DNA of 64,000 nucleotides from Plotosus lineatus (GCA_024760905.1 CM045733.1:70302001-70366000), one strand, 5' to 3'. Shown: positions 23,166-35,726, counted from the first letter of the stretch. A program made the numbers and translations. Notes: generated by a model from the letters alone, not told the origin.

Positions 23166-23879
23166 CACACACTCTCTCTCTCTCTCTCACACACACGCAA
23201 AACTCTCTCTCTTTGGTGTGTTTTGCCGAATGCGGGCTACGCCCACACGCAACGTGCAGCTGATGGAACAATTGTATTTAAATGGACAGGATTTTTTATT
23301 TAAAGCGGAATTATAGTACCTGTTTGAAAGATCAGAGATCCTGATTCAATATTAACATACTTCCTTGCGAGATCGGAGGTCTTGTCCCATGGAGCACTCT
23401 GCTCATGCTCCTTCTGCTTCAATATTGTGCTGAAATAATCGCCTCCGTTTTAAGTTTCTGTATTTTCTGTATTAAGTTTAAGTTTCTGTATTTCCGTTTT
23501 AAGGTCTCCTTCAGCTTCAATATCATCCCGATTGTAGAGGAGTTTCAGTGATAACGAAATATAATGCTGCAATGATCTCAAAACAAGCCAACAGTCCTGT
23601 TCAACTCTCCTTCACACGTGTGACAAACAGGAAGTATAGGTACAGTTCAGCTGCCTCCTGGCCAATGGGAGGCCAGCGGGGCGGGATGTTGGGAAACAGC
23701 CAATGAGAGAGTAACTTGCGCATGATTTGAATGGCGTGTTTAGATTTTTGAATGGCGCGTTTGGCGCTTTTCGTAAAAAGAGGGTGCTTCGTAAAAAGAG
23801 GACGAAAATTTCGGAAAATGTTTTTCGTAACCTGGAGTTTTCGTACCCAGAGGGTTTCGTAAGTAGAGGGCCGACTGTA
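22480..23879 (+). mobile_element. Tigger-like non-autonomous element, copy B
   Basis: The left end TACTGTCGGCCCTCTACTTA and right end TAAGTAGAGGGCCGACTGTA are inverted repeats, with TA at each border. The right end also holds a doubled GTAACCTGGAGTTTTCGTA subterminal motif. The interior has CT/CA arrays at 22792-22846 and 23114-23200, repeats of GATCGGAGGTC, and a CCCGATTGTAGAGGAGTTTC block left from a transposase gene. No ORF remains. Confidence 0.85.
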
Positions 23880-23989
23880 TCTTCATGTATTCATGGGGGC
23901 ATTCACTGATGTAATGCATTTCCGCTCATATTAACCATCACAGCCAAACACCGAAGCCAAATCTTTACCCTGACACTTAATGCTCAAAC

Positions 23990-24260
23990 ATACATTTGAT
24001 GTCCAAAATGTCCTCAATTCCTAAAACTGCCCTCCAACTGCTGGGTGAAAAAAAAAAAAAAAAAAGAGTATTCCAGCTCTCAATATGTAGCAAGTGTGCA
24101 CACACAACTCAATGCTTAACGTTCTGAGTTTAAGCCCCAGTACTGCCAAAATACCACTTTTGGGTTGTTGAGCAACCCTCAACAGCACTCCTGAGCGAGG
24201 CTCTTAACCCTCAACAGCTCAAATGTATAAAAGCAATAGGCCGTAAAATTATACTTCATC
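23990..24260 (+). mobile_element. diverged SINE fragment
   Basis: GAGTTTAAGCCCCAGTACTG (B-box-like) is followed by CCTCAACAGCACTCCTGAGC and CTCTTAACCCTCAACAGCTC, as in fish tRNA SINEs. Ends are not defined. A run of about 19 A is at 24049-24066. Confidence 0.5.
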
Positions 24261-24785
24261 ACAAACATACACTGATGCGGTCAACCCTGCTGCAAGACTC
24301 CATATTCATCATTACCACAGATCTACTTGTCTCTTGATAGAATTAGTCACACAAAACATCACAAATGGATCATGTGATCACTGTGCGTGCCCAAATACTG
24401 TTGCAGTCACAAGTTTACATCCACTGATCCTGAACATAAATTTCATGGCAATGTTGGATTTGATTTGACTTATTTGCACTTTTACTGGTGACGAATGAGT
24501 GAACAAAGTGGATCTTTTTTTTTTTTTTTTTTTTGAAGCAAGTCTATTTCAGGTTTTCTTCAGTCAACATTCATGTGTATAATGAGCAAATGTAAACTTC
24601 TGACCACAACTATACTAGCTGAAACATGCAGGGGTTTATCTTTCACCAGCTCTTTATTTAGAAGGAAAGCTCAAGACAGATCATCAAGATGAACAGCAAC
24701 AGCAACTGTACAACTTGAGCTCTCATCTGTTTCACACTGTGTGGTGATGAACATTTTCTCACACACAGCAGCGCTGTCTCTCTCT

Positions 24786-24787
<2 letters not shown>

Positions 24788-24843
<56 letters not shown>
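24788..24843. repeat. (CA)n microsatellite
   Basis: A pure CA array of about 28 units, bordered by CT on the left and GCGCGCGAGCACGCGTG on the right. No relation to an exon seen. Confidence 0.95.
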
Positions 24844-24847
<4 letters not shown>

Positions 24848-25162
24848 CGCGCGAGCACGCGTGCCCAGCTGGCAATGTCACCCCTAACAACTCTTCTCCC
24901 CCCACACAGCAATACAACAGTGTCTAATGCAGCACATCTGACACCGCCCTCTGCAACCAAAAATAGATCAGGACAGCAAAAGCTGCTCTTGCATTTATAA
25001 AGGGAAAATAAAGTCCAAAGCTAAAAGAAGGATTATAAAGCCACCTGAGTACAGGGGCCTGTGGATGTTATTTATAGCATTTTGTACAGTCTATACAGGG
25101 AGCCAGAACAAGACAACAGATAAAATAATAAAAACACATGTAAGAAATGGAAATAGTCTTAC

Positions 25163-25251
25163 CCATAAGCCACTCCTGCGATGGTGCACTTCTTAAACTG
25201 CATCACATTGCAGGTCAGTGTTCCAGTTTTGTCAGAAAATATATACTTCAC
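25163..25251 (-). CDS. atp8a1: atp8a1 exon: DKTGT phosphorylation site
   Basis: This 89-nt exon has acceptor atgcag and donor gtaaga. It encodes [20 protein letters not shown] then KCTIAGVAY and two bases of a glycine codon (fragment 348-376). The D of DKTGT, fragment residue 354, is the catalytic aspartate phosphorylated by ATP. The split glycine codon is shared with either the cassette exon at 19619-19663 or the constitutive exon at 11255-11327. Confidence 0.97.
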
Positions 25252-25370
25252 CTGCATTCAAACATAGAACAACCACTTAAGATTAATATTCTTCATCAAT
25301 AGACACTTATGTCCTTCATTTGTGCATGCGTGTGCGTGTACACGTGCATACAAGAGTAGTCAGGTAATAC

Positions 25371-25448
25371 CTGGCCCAGCTCTTCATTCAGGTTGGATGT
25401 TCGAGCCATAGCCGGTGTGTTGTTAACTTCATACAGCATGTCAGTGTC
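25371..25448 (-). CDS. atp8a1: atp8a1 exon: [13 protein letters not shown]
   Basis: This 78-nt exon is phase 0 at both ends, with acceptor atcaaag and donor gtatta. It encodes [20 protein letters not shown] then NEELGQ (fragment 322-347). This is the TM4-to-P-domain stalk immediately before the phosphorylation site; [12 protein letters not shown] is nearly invariant in ATP8A proteins. Confidence 0.96.
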
Positions 25449-26696
25449 CTTTGATAAACAGAATTCTTTATGTGCCATAAATATAAACATCCTTATCTTC
25501 AGCTGATGGTATACTATGCACCATATAAGGAACTAACCTCGCAAATACTAGCAGTTCAATACAAGCTGCGTTTAAAAAAAGGGGGGCGGGACTGAAGCAG
25601 CCTCCACAAGTGCAGCAGCACCTTTAACATACTTTTTTTATTAATTTGTTCATTAGCGTGTTCTTTCTCAGTTGCCCTCAATTAGCTCTGCCGCTTCCAG
25701 CAAGTCACCTGTCCTTTTATGCTGTTTATTTATTTTTTACATCATATAGAGTTTATAGCACACTGAACTCCACTGCAGTGTGGTTCAGAGGATGTGTAGT
25801 GCATCAGTTTGGACAGTTCCAGATGCTGCTCTGTGCTGTACACCACAGCCCAAATCCAATTAAATGAACTGAAAAAAATTTGCTTTGATAATGTTCCACA
25901 TTAAGGGTCACTCAGGCTTTTTTAGAACAACACGACAGATTGGAAAATCTGTGGAAAACAGAAATTTAACAACAACCACTGACATACTGACTCGTTCCTG
26001 AAAACACTCTCTCTGTCCTGTAGTATTGCTTGGTGCCTGATGGTGCACTGCAGTCTTTCCATTTTTTTATTGACCGTATCTGTGATCTTTACAGGCCAAT
26101 GGAATGTCCCAGGTCACATTACGGCTTTTCCAGAAGGGATGCGTATGATATGCACATGCACTGCTCTTGATGGGCAGTTTGCATAAAAAAAAAAAACTTT
26201 GCATGTTCAAAAATGAAAGTGAAATCTAATCCAATACATCATGTTTCAATCCCCTGTGAGGGAAATGTTCTTAGACTATAGAGACACTCATGTATTTTTA
26301 TAATAATCATTAGAATTAATATATGTATATTAATATACTGCAGACTCAGCTTTCCTACCACACGTCCAACAAAATCAGCCTCTCACAATGTTAAAAAACC
26401 CTTTAAAAATTTATGAATGCAGAATTTCATCTGGAGTCTACCTTGTCCAAAGTCCTGCCTCCTGATAAAAATGTCATGAAAATCTACACAATTTAATAAC
26501 AATAACATAATCCTGCAAAATAAACTCAAAGTATAACATTATACTATTTATCAAACACTATTCCAGCTAATGAGAAATAGAAGGTATTTGCGTTCCTGCA
26601 CGGCTTTTAAATTGGTCTTAAAAATATGAATGGAAATTACATTATTTAAAAAAAATAATAAAATAAAATAAAATACACTCTGGGCCTGGTGCTCAC
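25449..26696. other. intron, nothing recognised
   Basis: Intron between the TM4 exon and the next. AT-rich with no identifiable repeat or gene. Confidence 0.5.
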
Positions 26697-26824
26697 CCAG
26701 TTGATGAAGTAGGCCTGGATGAACTTGATCACTTCCAATGTCACCAGCAGGCTAATGGGAATCAAGTTGTTGAAGAGGATGATGAAGGTGAGGAAGTTTA
26801 GGCCAAAGTTCGCTGCACCACCAT
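26697..26824 (-). CDS. atp8a1: atp8a1 exon: TM4 with PISL motif
   Basis: This 128-nt exon has acceptor tgtcag and donor gtgagc. It encodes [34 protein letters not shown] and IQAYFINW (fragment 280-321). PISL in TM4 is the P4-ATPase counterpart of the cation-binding PEGL of ion pumps; its isoleucine forms part of the hydrophobic gate for phospholipid headgroups. Confidence 0.96.
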
Positions 26825-27525
26825 CTGACACAGTCCAGAGAGGAAGAGCATGGAAAAGGGAGAAAAAGTACAGAGAGGAAAGAAGGGTAGTGCAAAGAGA
26901 TAGAGTCAGTTCAAATAGATAAGAGACATGTGTAGAAGGTAAAAGAAGAAAAGTATTCAACGATGCCAGAAGCTCACCCCCACCTAATGGGCATCGTTTC
27001 CACAACGTTGCACATGTACCACAGAACGTTGTCCAAACGCTGAGCCATTAGTTGAGATTTCCCCATCGCCCTTTCACATCTCTCCCATCAGCCTCTAGCC
27101 ATAAAATTTGCACTCCCTTCAATTAGAACCCTGTAATTCAATTAGCTTGAGCTTCCAAACAAAGTTGGTGATGTCACAGCAGTCATCTTTAGAAAAAGCA
27201 CAACGCCAAGCAATGTGTTCCACACAAAGCACTTAGGTGATAGGACTGAGACTCCTCCCATCTCAAATCCCACCATGAACAAAAACAGACAAAACAAAAC
27301 TACATAGAGACATGGCATGTTATGGCTCACGCGTGAACTAACCATGAGGTTAATGAGCATTACCTGTCCTGTATACAACCCAATCCTGCTCTATCAGAGT
27401 AGACAGGAGAGGGAGTCCTTACCCATGGGTGCAAAAAAATAAACAAAATAAATTTAGAATGAACAGTAAGCAAAAGGTGGCCAATAATGAAGACAACTGC
27501 TATGAAGGCTGAGTTTAAACACAGC

Positions 27526-27559
<34 letters not shown>

Positions 27560-27805
27560 TGACTGCTAAAAGGTGTGAGGGAACATGAACAGTTCGGATG
27601 ATTTGATGCAAAGGAGAGGGACTCGGCCTAATGCACACTCCCTAGAGGAGGACAGAGGTAAAAATAAAAAGAGGAGAGTGGCGACACTGATTTTAGAGGT
27701 CGATTCAACACATCAGGTTTCAATCAAAACTAAACAGATTATGAGCAGATTTCTACACCATAGATGATAGTTATGTATTGTAACACACACACATTATATA
27801 TTATT

Positions 27806-27827
27806 GTATATATATATATATATATAT

Positions 27828-27918
<91 letters not shown>
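27806..27918. repeat. compound (TA)n(CA)n(TA)n(CA)n array
   Basis: Alternating TA and CA blocks, about 113 bp, ending exactly at the left terminal repeat of the transposon at 27917. Confidence 0.95.
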
Positions 27919-28922
27919 GATGCTTCCGACTTACGTTCATCAGTTTTACGTTTTTTTTTTTTGTTTTTTTTTTAAAAAGGCAAATTTTGAGTTTAGACGT
28001 ACCTATGTAGTACGCTGACGTAATGACGCAATGATGTAATGATGCTGCGTCCATTGTTTACAAACGACAGACTGAATGTGCCCCTCCTTCTTCCCAGTTA
28101 AGATTATATAGTTATATAGCGTGTTACCCTTATGGTAAGATGTCGTCTCTGTGATCTTTGTGTTTACACTGTTTTGCAGACTTTTGTAACCCTAAGAAAA
28201 TATGGTTGGTCAGAAGCATAAGCTTACTAGCATGGGTGCAAGTCTCATACACAGATGAATTAACTCTCTGCTCGGATCAGCACAATCTACCATGCATACT
28301 CAGTTAGGCAAAGACAGTTGTAAAATGAATCAAAACCCGAATCCAGAAAAGAAAGAGAACTCTCCCCTCAGCTGGTGATTCACATCAGTGTAGGCTGAGT
28401 ACTAAACATCTGCAATAGCGCTCTTGCTCACTTGAAAGACCGGAAGTCCGTATAACCCACGCTTTGTCTCAAGCACAGCAAGTACACTACTTTCGGTTTT
28501 CAGCGCCTCACATGTTTCTGTGACTCGGCTCAGCTTCATGTAAAGTGACCATCCGTCGACCATCGGAACCATTTACAAGCAGAAAGATCGCATCATAGAT
28601 AATGTTAAAGGTTATATTTGATACTGTATTTGATATTTGATGAGTGAATCTGATTAAAATTTATCTATTTGAAATTATTCTGCTTGAATTTAATTCATTT
28701 GAAATTAATGTTGACATTATTTGATATAATTTTACAATGTTATGTTTATAATAATTGATTTAGGGGTGTTTTATGAGATACGGTAATGGTATTTATGGAT
28801 GTATAGTACAGTATGAACATCATACGTCACACGTCATATGTCGCTGTAACAACTTACGTTCACTTTCAACTTACGTCCGGCCGTCCGGAACCAATTAAAA
28901 ACGCAAGTCGGGGAACCTCTGT
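27917..28922 (+). mobile_element. Tigger-like element, second family, copy 1
   Basis: The left end CAGATGCTTCCGACTTACG pairs with the right end, whose reverse complement is ACAGAGGTTCCCCGACTTGC. The interior includes AATATGGTTGGTCAGAAGC at about 28198 (the start of the transposase gene, MVGQK) and, further on, ATTTACAAGCAGAAAGATCG, which encodes part of its DNA-binding domain. The stretch between is deleted or rearranged, and the rest of the transposase is missing. Confidence 0.75.
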
Positions 28923-28984
28923 GTGTGTGTGTATATATATTAACACACACACATATATACACATATATATGATTTCCAATCAGG

Positions 28985-29885
28985 AGATCCCTAACATAAA
29001 ACCTGTCTGACAAGGTGAAATAGGCCATACTGAACACACGTCACAATCCAGTGAGCTTCAAGAGCAAACAAGAAAGATTATAATAAAGATGTTTCGGTCT
29101 GGGAAAGTTTGGGAAAATGTCCTCTGGACTGATGAAAGTTAAGTTGATCTTTTTGGGGAAAATGCATCCCATTACATCTGGTGCAAAAGCAACACTACAT
29201 TTGATAAAAATAACATTGTGCCAACAGTGAAACATGGTGGTGGAAGTGTGACGATCTGGGCTTGCTTTGCTGCTTCAGGACCTGGGCGACTTGTCGTGAT
29301 TAATGGAACCAGGAATTCTGCTTGCTACCAAAAAATCCGGGCAGAGAATGTTCATTCATCAGTCCAAGACCTCAAGCTGAAGCGCACCTGGGTTCTGCAG
29401 CAAGACAATGATCCGAAGCGCAGTAACAAGTCCACTTCTGAATGGCTAAAAAAAAGAACAAAATGAGGCTTTTGGAGTGGCCTAGTCAAAGTCCCAAACT
29501 GAGCCCTGTTGAGATGCTGTGGCATGACCTTAAAAAGGCTGTTCACACCGAAAACCATCCAATGTGGTTGATCTTAAACAATTTTGCGGAGAAGAGTGGG
29601 CCAAAATCCCATCACAGCGATGTGAAAGACTCATTGCCTCTTGTCGCAAAAGCTTGACTGCAGTTATTGCTGCAAAAGGTGACTCAAACAGCTATTAAGT
29701 TTAGGGGGCAATTACTTATTCACACCGACCCTTTTAGGTTCAGATGTTTTTTCCCTTAATAAATGCAATTGGCACTGAAAATTGAATTTTGCGTTTACTT
29801 GTGTTTTATCTTTATATAATATTTAGATCTGAAATGGATGACCGTGACAAACGTGCAAAAAATGTCAGAAATTGGTCAGGGATAC
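28985..29885 (+). pseudogene. Tc1-like transposon, C-terminal two thirds
   Basis: Broken frames give VWENVLWTDES-type sequence near 29115, then PTVKHGGGSVTIWACFAASG, LQQDNDPKRSNKSTSEWLK (second catalytic D) and, shifted, LEWPSQSPKLSPVEMLWHDL (catalytic E). The 3' end has GGGGGCAATTACTTATTCAC and GTGACAAACGTGCAAAAAAT, typical of the 3' noncoding part of fish Tc1 elements. The 5' part is missing and there are several frameshifts. Confidence 0.85.
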
Positions 29886-29900
29886 ATACATATACATCCA

Positions 29901-29905
<5 letters not shown>

Positions 29906-29933
<28 letters not shown>

Positions 29934-30121
29934 GGATTTTCTGAGTAGATCCTTCCGTAGGAGAGTGCTCAATACTTTTTGGTAGAGCAAAATAAACAAA
30001 AGGACAGGACAAAGGCTTTCTATTGAAACTCCATTTATCACTACAGATCTGTTGTGATAAATGGAGTTTCAATAGAAAGCCTTTGTCCTGTCCTTTTGTT
30101 TGTATGTATATATATATATAT

Positions 30122-30179
<58 letters not shown>

Positions 30180-30205
30180 GCATATAAATATACACACACA
30201 CACAC
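29906..30205. repeat. 108-bp near-perfect palindrome between AT and CA arrays
   Basis: Arms 29994-30041 and 30054-30101 are exact reverse complements over 48 bp. The 12-nt centre itself contains the palindrome ACAGATCTGT with a single T-T mismatch on its flank. (AT)n lies at 29906-29933 and TA/CATA/CA arrays at 30104-30205. A transcript in either direction would fold into a long hairpin. Confidence 0.95.
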
Positions 30206-30239
30206 ACGTGTGTGTTACATTACATAACTAACAAATATA

Positions 30240-31440
30240 TATTACATATGTGCTTTTATGACCAAACTTGAATGAGTTTACCCTTCAACAAGTTAGTCAA
30301 GCTCATGGTTCCATGAACTCAGGCGAGGGGGTAATGAGATGGGGTTGTGTTATAAACATGAGGGTCTGGCATTTCACAAAGGCCAATTTTGATTAATTTT
30401 GACAAATTGATAAAAATTTGAACTTGAAAGTTCGATCAAATCATGGTCCTGAAAATTCATGCCAGACAGTGTTGGAGTGAGCTCGTACAAAATATGAAGG
30501 GCTTCTGATAAATTCATGATCAATACTCACTCAGTGAAGGCATGTGACAGACGGATGGACTATCAGATGGACACGCATTACCATATTCCCCTCTTAAGCC
30601 TCCATGCTGGTGGGGCAAAAGGTATTTTGGATTCCTTAGGCTAATATCCAATTGGGTCACAAACTCTCAAAATACTAAAAATTCAAGTCACACTATTCTG
30701 TGCAAGATACTATGCTAAAAAAAATCCCACTAAATCTGGACTCTGTACTCCGCCACCACACAACATACTTCAAATACCAAACATGCTGCCAAGAGCCCCA
30801 CAGCAGTGTATTAGGAGGTTAAAATTACTGGCTAATGGCCGGGATTGGCGACCCTCCACGATGAAGAGTAACCAAGCTTTCAGCAGCAGTGAGGTAGCTC
30901 CAGCTGTAACCAGCGGTGCACCAGGGGTTGGAGTCAGAAGACAGAGTGCAGTTCAAGGTCAGCAGTATAAAAGACACTCATCAGCATTTGCTGGAACCCC
31001 CCCAAAGTTATTTTTACACTTCATGCTTTACAGTGAAAGGGTTGGGCTGGGGGGGGCATCACTGCAGGTGGTGCGAATATTAGCAAGTCTTCCAAGAATG
31101 TCTGCATAAAGTATTAGAGGTCTCAATGGCTGGGGACAAACATGGGCGGAGCTGATGGCACAAAATCACAGGGGGATGGCCAAATTATTTATAATAAATT
31201 ACAGCTACACTTCTCTTGTATGAGGGAATCACTCTGTGGGAAGTGCAAGGAGAACAGATACACCTTCCCTACTACACACTGACTGGATAAGAGAATTATT
31301 CTCAAAGTAAACAAAGAAACCGTACTTTAAAACTCGTCTTGTGCACCGCTTTTTGAACGTTCACAACGCTAACATCACGACACCTGTGTTTAACTGCACC
31401 GGGAGAAGTGACAATGGCAAAAGTAAGCAAATTACTTACG
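30240..31440. other. intron, nothing recognised
   Basis: No exon. The parts around 30530-30620 and 31000-31200 look like diverged repeats but were not identified. Confidence 0.35.
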
Positions 31441-31444
31441 TATG

Positions 31445-31640
31445 GCATTTGGCTGACACCCTTATCCAGAGAAAATTGTGTTTTTCTCTTCTTTATACAA
31501 CTAAACAGTTGAGGGTAAAGGGCCTTGCTCAAGGGCCCAACAGTCCCCATCATTGGGTTTCTTTGGCTTGGATCCATGGATTTCAAATCAGAGCCTTAAC
31601 CACTGCCCGACCACTGCCCACTTACATACTACCTATCGTG
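31445..31640 (-). mobile_element. SINE fragment, minus strand
   Basis: The reverse complement carries AGTGGTTAAGGCTCTGATTT, TGGGCCCTTGAGCAAGGCCC and GGATAAGGGTGTCAGCCAAA, the standard body of a fish tRNA SINE of the AAGGCCCTTAACCCTCAA type. A relative is at 46231-46420. Confidence 0.7.
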
Positions 31641-31699
31641 CTGAATGGCATGAGGGGCGGCAACAAAGCATTTCAACAACTGCCTGTTTTGCGTCAGTA

Positions 31700-33750
31700 A
31701 AAATGATTGAAAACTGAATCCTCACTGCATCACAGTGTGGAGGTGGTACTAAAGTGTCTCAATGACACTGAGAACAATTCCATAGGAGATCTAATCTTAG
31801 ACAGGTCAAAAAGGTAGATACCAGACTAAATGATCCCTGGTCCTCCAGACTGGGGGTTGGCCATATGACTAACAACCTTTTCTCTGAGTTTGGGGAGAGG
31901 GGTGGGGTCTACTGGATGTGACCGTCTTCTGGAACAGTAAACAAATGTCTCAACCAAATTCAGCGCTACCACTCTCAGTCTTTATTTTCCCCCCATTTAA
32001 CACCAGACAAAAACTAGCAATCTAGCACCGAGTCTCACTCCTAAGGAGAAAATCGATCAATCAATCTCTAGATGGAGGCCTGGATTATGACCTTACTGTT
32101 CCCTTCAACCATGGCATAATGATCCATGATACCTGCATTACAATCTAGCTAGTAAACTGTCTTCATAAGACAATGACAAATCTAAGCGGCAACACTGTGC
32201 TTAAACAAAAGGAAAGAAGAAGAAAAAAAAAGCACTCCAAATGCAGGGAACGGCAAAGGTCAGAAAGCAAGCCAGGATCAAACAGGATATCAAGAACCTT
32301 TGTTATACAGGCTGAAAGAAACAAAATGTGATTGTGGTGACACTTTAATCAATTCGCAAGAGCCTTGGAGATCTGCAGAGTGCAAAAAGTCACAACTAGA
32401 ATCCATCATTTGAATTTCAGTCCTCTTCAGCACGCCAGTTGAAGCAAGACTGCATTAATGCATGTGTTCTGGGGCATTTCTTTCAGATCTGTCAGGAAAT
32501 GTGAAACACGAGCAACAGTGGCACATAAAGCAGAATCAGCGGCAGTAATGAGGGGTCACGGTATTTAGGAAAGGTCACTACTCGTACCTTGTGAATAGTA
32601 AATGTTCTTGTTAGTGCAGATTTAAATTTCTATATTAAAATACAACGGAGACAAAAACATGTGAGGACACCTGCAAAAAAATAAAATAAAATAATAATAA
32701 TATTATTATTATTAATAATAATAAACAGCACTAGTCACTAGAACTGCAGTCCAAAAATAAATCAAGAGCTAAAAAGTTTGGACATCTCTACCTCAAGAAA
32801 ACTAATATACACTATTGGTCACATTTTCTGCTGGGATTACTTTCTAATCTTGCCATCATTGTGCAAATACATCGGGTCAGGAGGCAGCTTATCAAATCTA
32901 ACAGCATTTGAAAACAGGCAATCTGAATAAAAATGTCTAAAATCATGCTATTCTGGCAAATTTGATCAGATTTTTGACTGTGAAAAGAGACGAGTAGCAC
33001 ATACCATAAACACACTCGTGTATATACATGAAAGAGAACAATATTTAAGTGGCCAAATTAAAAACATTACAACCTGAGTACATTAATGCAATCAAGTGTG
33101 TAGAGCTGGGCAATATTTATAAATAATAACATTTCTGCGATAATGATGTATCATAACATTGTACATGCAGACCAAGTTTCCAGATAGTGGAAAGCCAGGG
33201 GCCGCTCACATGCTCATGTGCTCAACGGAGATCAGTTCATGCTCTTGAAGGAGATGCCAACCAATCACTACCCTCAACTTTGAATGCTTGCACTACTTGC
33301 AAAACATGTTGCTCTGTGCTCTGGATCCGTGCCTGTTCCTATTTTGTTTTCTATACATTTTTCCCTTGCTACCGATTCAGTTTTCTGTTAATAAAGTCTT
33401 GTTTTCCCAGTTGTTACCTGGTTTCTGCTTCTCTACATCCAGCTCATTTTTAATCGAGCTCTACGCAATAGGCTGCATTATAGTACGATAACTTTGAAAA
33501 GGAAACAAAGTTACATTAACAAATTTGATGTATAGGTCCCTCTTGTATAATGGGTCGTCATCACCTTGTTTCAAGGTCACTTTCTATATTTGGCTTGCCA
33601 AGGCTTGTTTGTGCAACGAGTTTGGAAAGAAAACCTAAATGGATCACCAAATTGTCTGGCTGGGTTCCTCTTAGGAAGGTCTCAGTTGAGATTGTACAGG
33701 GGTGCCCTTGACCTTGTTTCAAGATCATAGCAGTCATGTTAGTGAACATG
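31700..33750. other. intron, nothing recognised
   Basis: No gene recognised. An ATT/AAT-rich palindromic patch lies at 32680-32722. Confidence 0.4.
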
Positions 33751-33752
33751 TA

Positions 33753-34394
33753 TACAGGGATCCCTAACTACTTCACGCTTCAATTCATATGGCTTCAGTG
33801 CATTGCCGTTTTTTGTTTTTTTTTAAATATTCATCGAATTAAAAAATAAGGAAATTAAGGAAGAATAGGGGAAACAGTTAAGGAAAATGCCACAAAAACA
33901 AGGCCAATTGTGCAAAAAAAAAAAAAAAAAAAATCAAAATTACTTACATTCTTATGTGAGGTGCGCAACTGAGTGTGTGCGTCTGTATGTGTGTGTATTT
34001 ATATTTTATTTACAGCTTATGCGTTATTTTTGAATGTTTGTTATTATAAGCATTTACAAAGAGGTTGGAACTACCAGGCAGAAGGCCGAGAGGAAGACCA
34101 AAGAAACGATTCATGGACGTGGTGAAGGAGGACGTGAAGGTAGTTGGGTGTTAGAGAAGAAGATGCAGAGGATAGGGTGAGATGAAGGCAGATGATTCAC
34201 TGTGGCGACCCCTGAAGGGAAAAGCCAAAAGGAAAAGAAGAATTGTTGAATATATATTTATTGATATTATATACACATATACATGTACCACAAGGTGGGG
34301 GGAGGGGTGTGTGTGTTGATCCAACTTCATAGAATTTGGAAGTCACGGGGGGATCTCAGTCCCAATTAACCACGGAAAGTGAGTGATCCCAGTA
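33753..34394 (-). mobile_element. MITE (CAGGGATCCCTCACT ends) interrupted by a LINE tail
   Basis: The ends TACAGGGATCCCTAACTA and ACTTTCCGTGGTTAATTGGG (reverse complement of the right end) match the element at 45129-45595 in reverse orientation. The two align throughout except that this copy has about 175 extra bases at 34061-34236, which are a LINE 3' end. TA borders both ends. Confidence 0.88.
34061..34236 (+). mobile_element. 5'-truncated LINE 3' end
   Basis: GAGGTTGGAACTACCAGGCA to GGCGACCCCTGAAGGGAAAA then GCCAAAAGGAAAAGAAGAA closely matches 60765-60950, the C-terminal coding end of a non-LTR element (product RFMDVVKED...). It ends in GAAGAA-rich sequence and lies within a MITE. Confidence 0.85.
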
Positions 34395-34399
34395 TATCA

Positions 34400-35726
34400 T
34401 TTTTTTTTTCACTTTTCATTTTTGATGAATATTAAAATGGTCCTGCCAGCAGGAGGGTCCAATTTTATTTTATTTTTTTCCCAAGAAACATGATTTAAAC
34501 TTTTCCAACTTTAGCAGACTAATCAATAAATTATACATTTAAATCATGTAAATCTGTTTATTACAGAAATGTCACTGATGTATTCATGGGGTAAAACAAT
34601 AAAACAATGAAGCCATTTGTTTATTTCTAGGGGCAAGTTGATATTTCTGCTAATTTACAATACCCAATCTGCACTAACAAGAATATTTTAAATCAGGATT
34701 CATTCATTTTTTTGTATTATTGATATATTGCCCAGCCCTACAATACAGCAAGAGATGCGAATATTATTATTTATCAAGATAATCATCATTTGCTATTAGA
34801 AATATATAGCTTGGCAGGTTTTATAGCACATGCGTTTATAAAAACAAAGTCATACACCATGTCTCTCTTTAAAATGCCTCCCTAAGCTTTGTTTCTGGTC
34901 GTGCTACAAGCAAAAGAAAAAAAATATCTCAGTTATGGAAAAACTGAAGATGTTTCGCTGTCATGGTTTCTTTCCCAGGCTGTTCCACATGTAGAATAAG
35001 TCAATGAACGTCAGATAACTGAACAAAATCTTTTTCCTTATTTCCTATTAAAAAGAAAGTGAAGTGCTTTAGGCCAGGTACTTGCAAAGAGCTTAAAGTG
35101 TCACCAGAATGGAAGCGGAGAGGAGAAAACATGGCTGAGATCAGGCACTAGGAAAGTCTTTACAGTCACATATCTGGAGGGGATAAACCTATCAGTGGAT
35201 TCCTGGTGTGTGCCGTCCTCTGCAATCACCCATACAAAGTAGGGCAAGCACATAATGGTCTGGGTTTGCTCAGGAAAGCCTGAGCCTCAGCTAGGGATTA
35301 GTAAGGAGGGCTGATTCACGCATGGCCAGGACTTTTAAATGGTTGTTACCTGGAGCTGATAAAGAAAAATGACAACACAGAAAAAAAACAAAAAAACAAA
35401 AAACAAAACACAAACAAAACAAACCAAAAAGAATGTTAGAAAGGAAACAGAGAATGAAAAAAAATATTCAGCAGCGTTGTGATACTCAACCATTTCCACA
35501 TCAAGTTTTATCTTACAGGGAAATACAAGTGTTTTCCCATATTTCTTAACAGACAAATATTCACTTGCATAGCAATGCATATTTGTATATACAGAGCAAA
35601 CCCAAAGAAAGACTGATATTAATGCAGATAAATAAAACAACATCAACAACAACAGCAGCAAATGAGTAAGCAGACAAAGACAGCAGGGCGGGACAGCATG
35701 AGGAGGATGATGAGAAGGACGCTTAC
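34400..35726. other. intron, nothing recognised
   Basis: No repeat or gene identified before the TM3 exon. Confidence 0.4.

Noticed and set aside
26646..27005. 119-codon minus-strand ORF as an independent gene
   Set aside because: It is the TM4 exon (26697-26824) extended into both introns.
29994..30101. microRNA gene
   Set aside because: The arms are too long and too perfect for an animal pre-miRNA, and no known miRNA seed was recognised. It is described as a palindrome instead.
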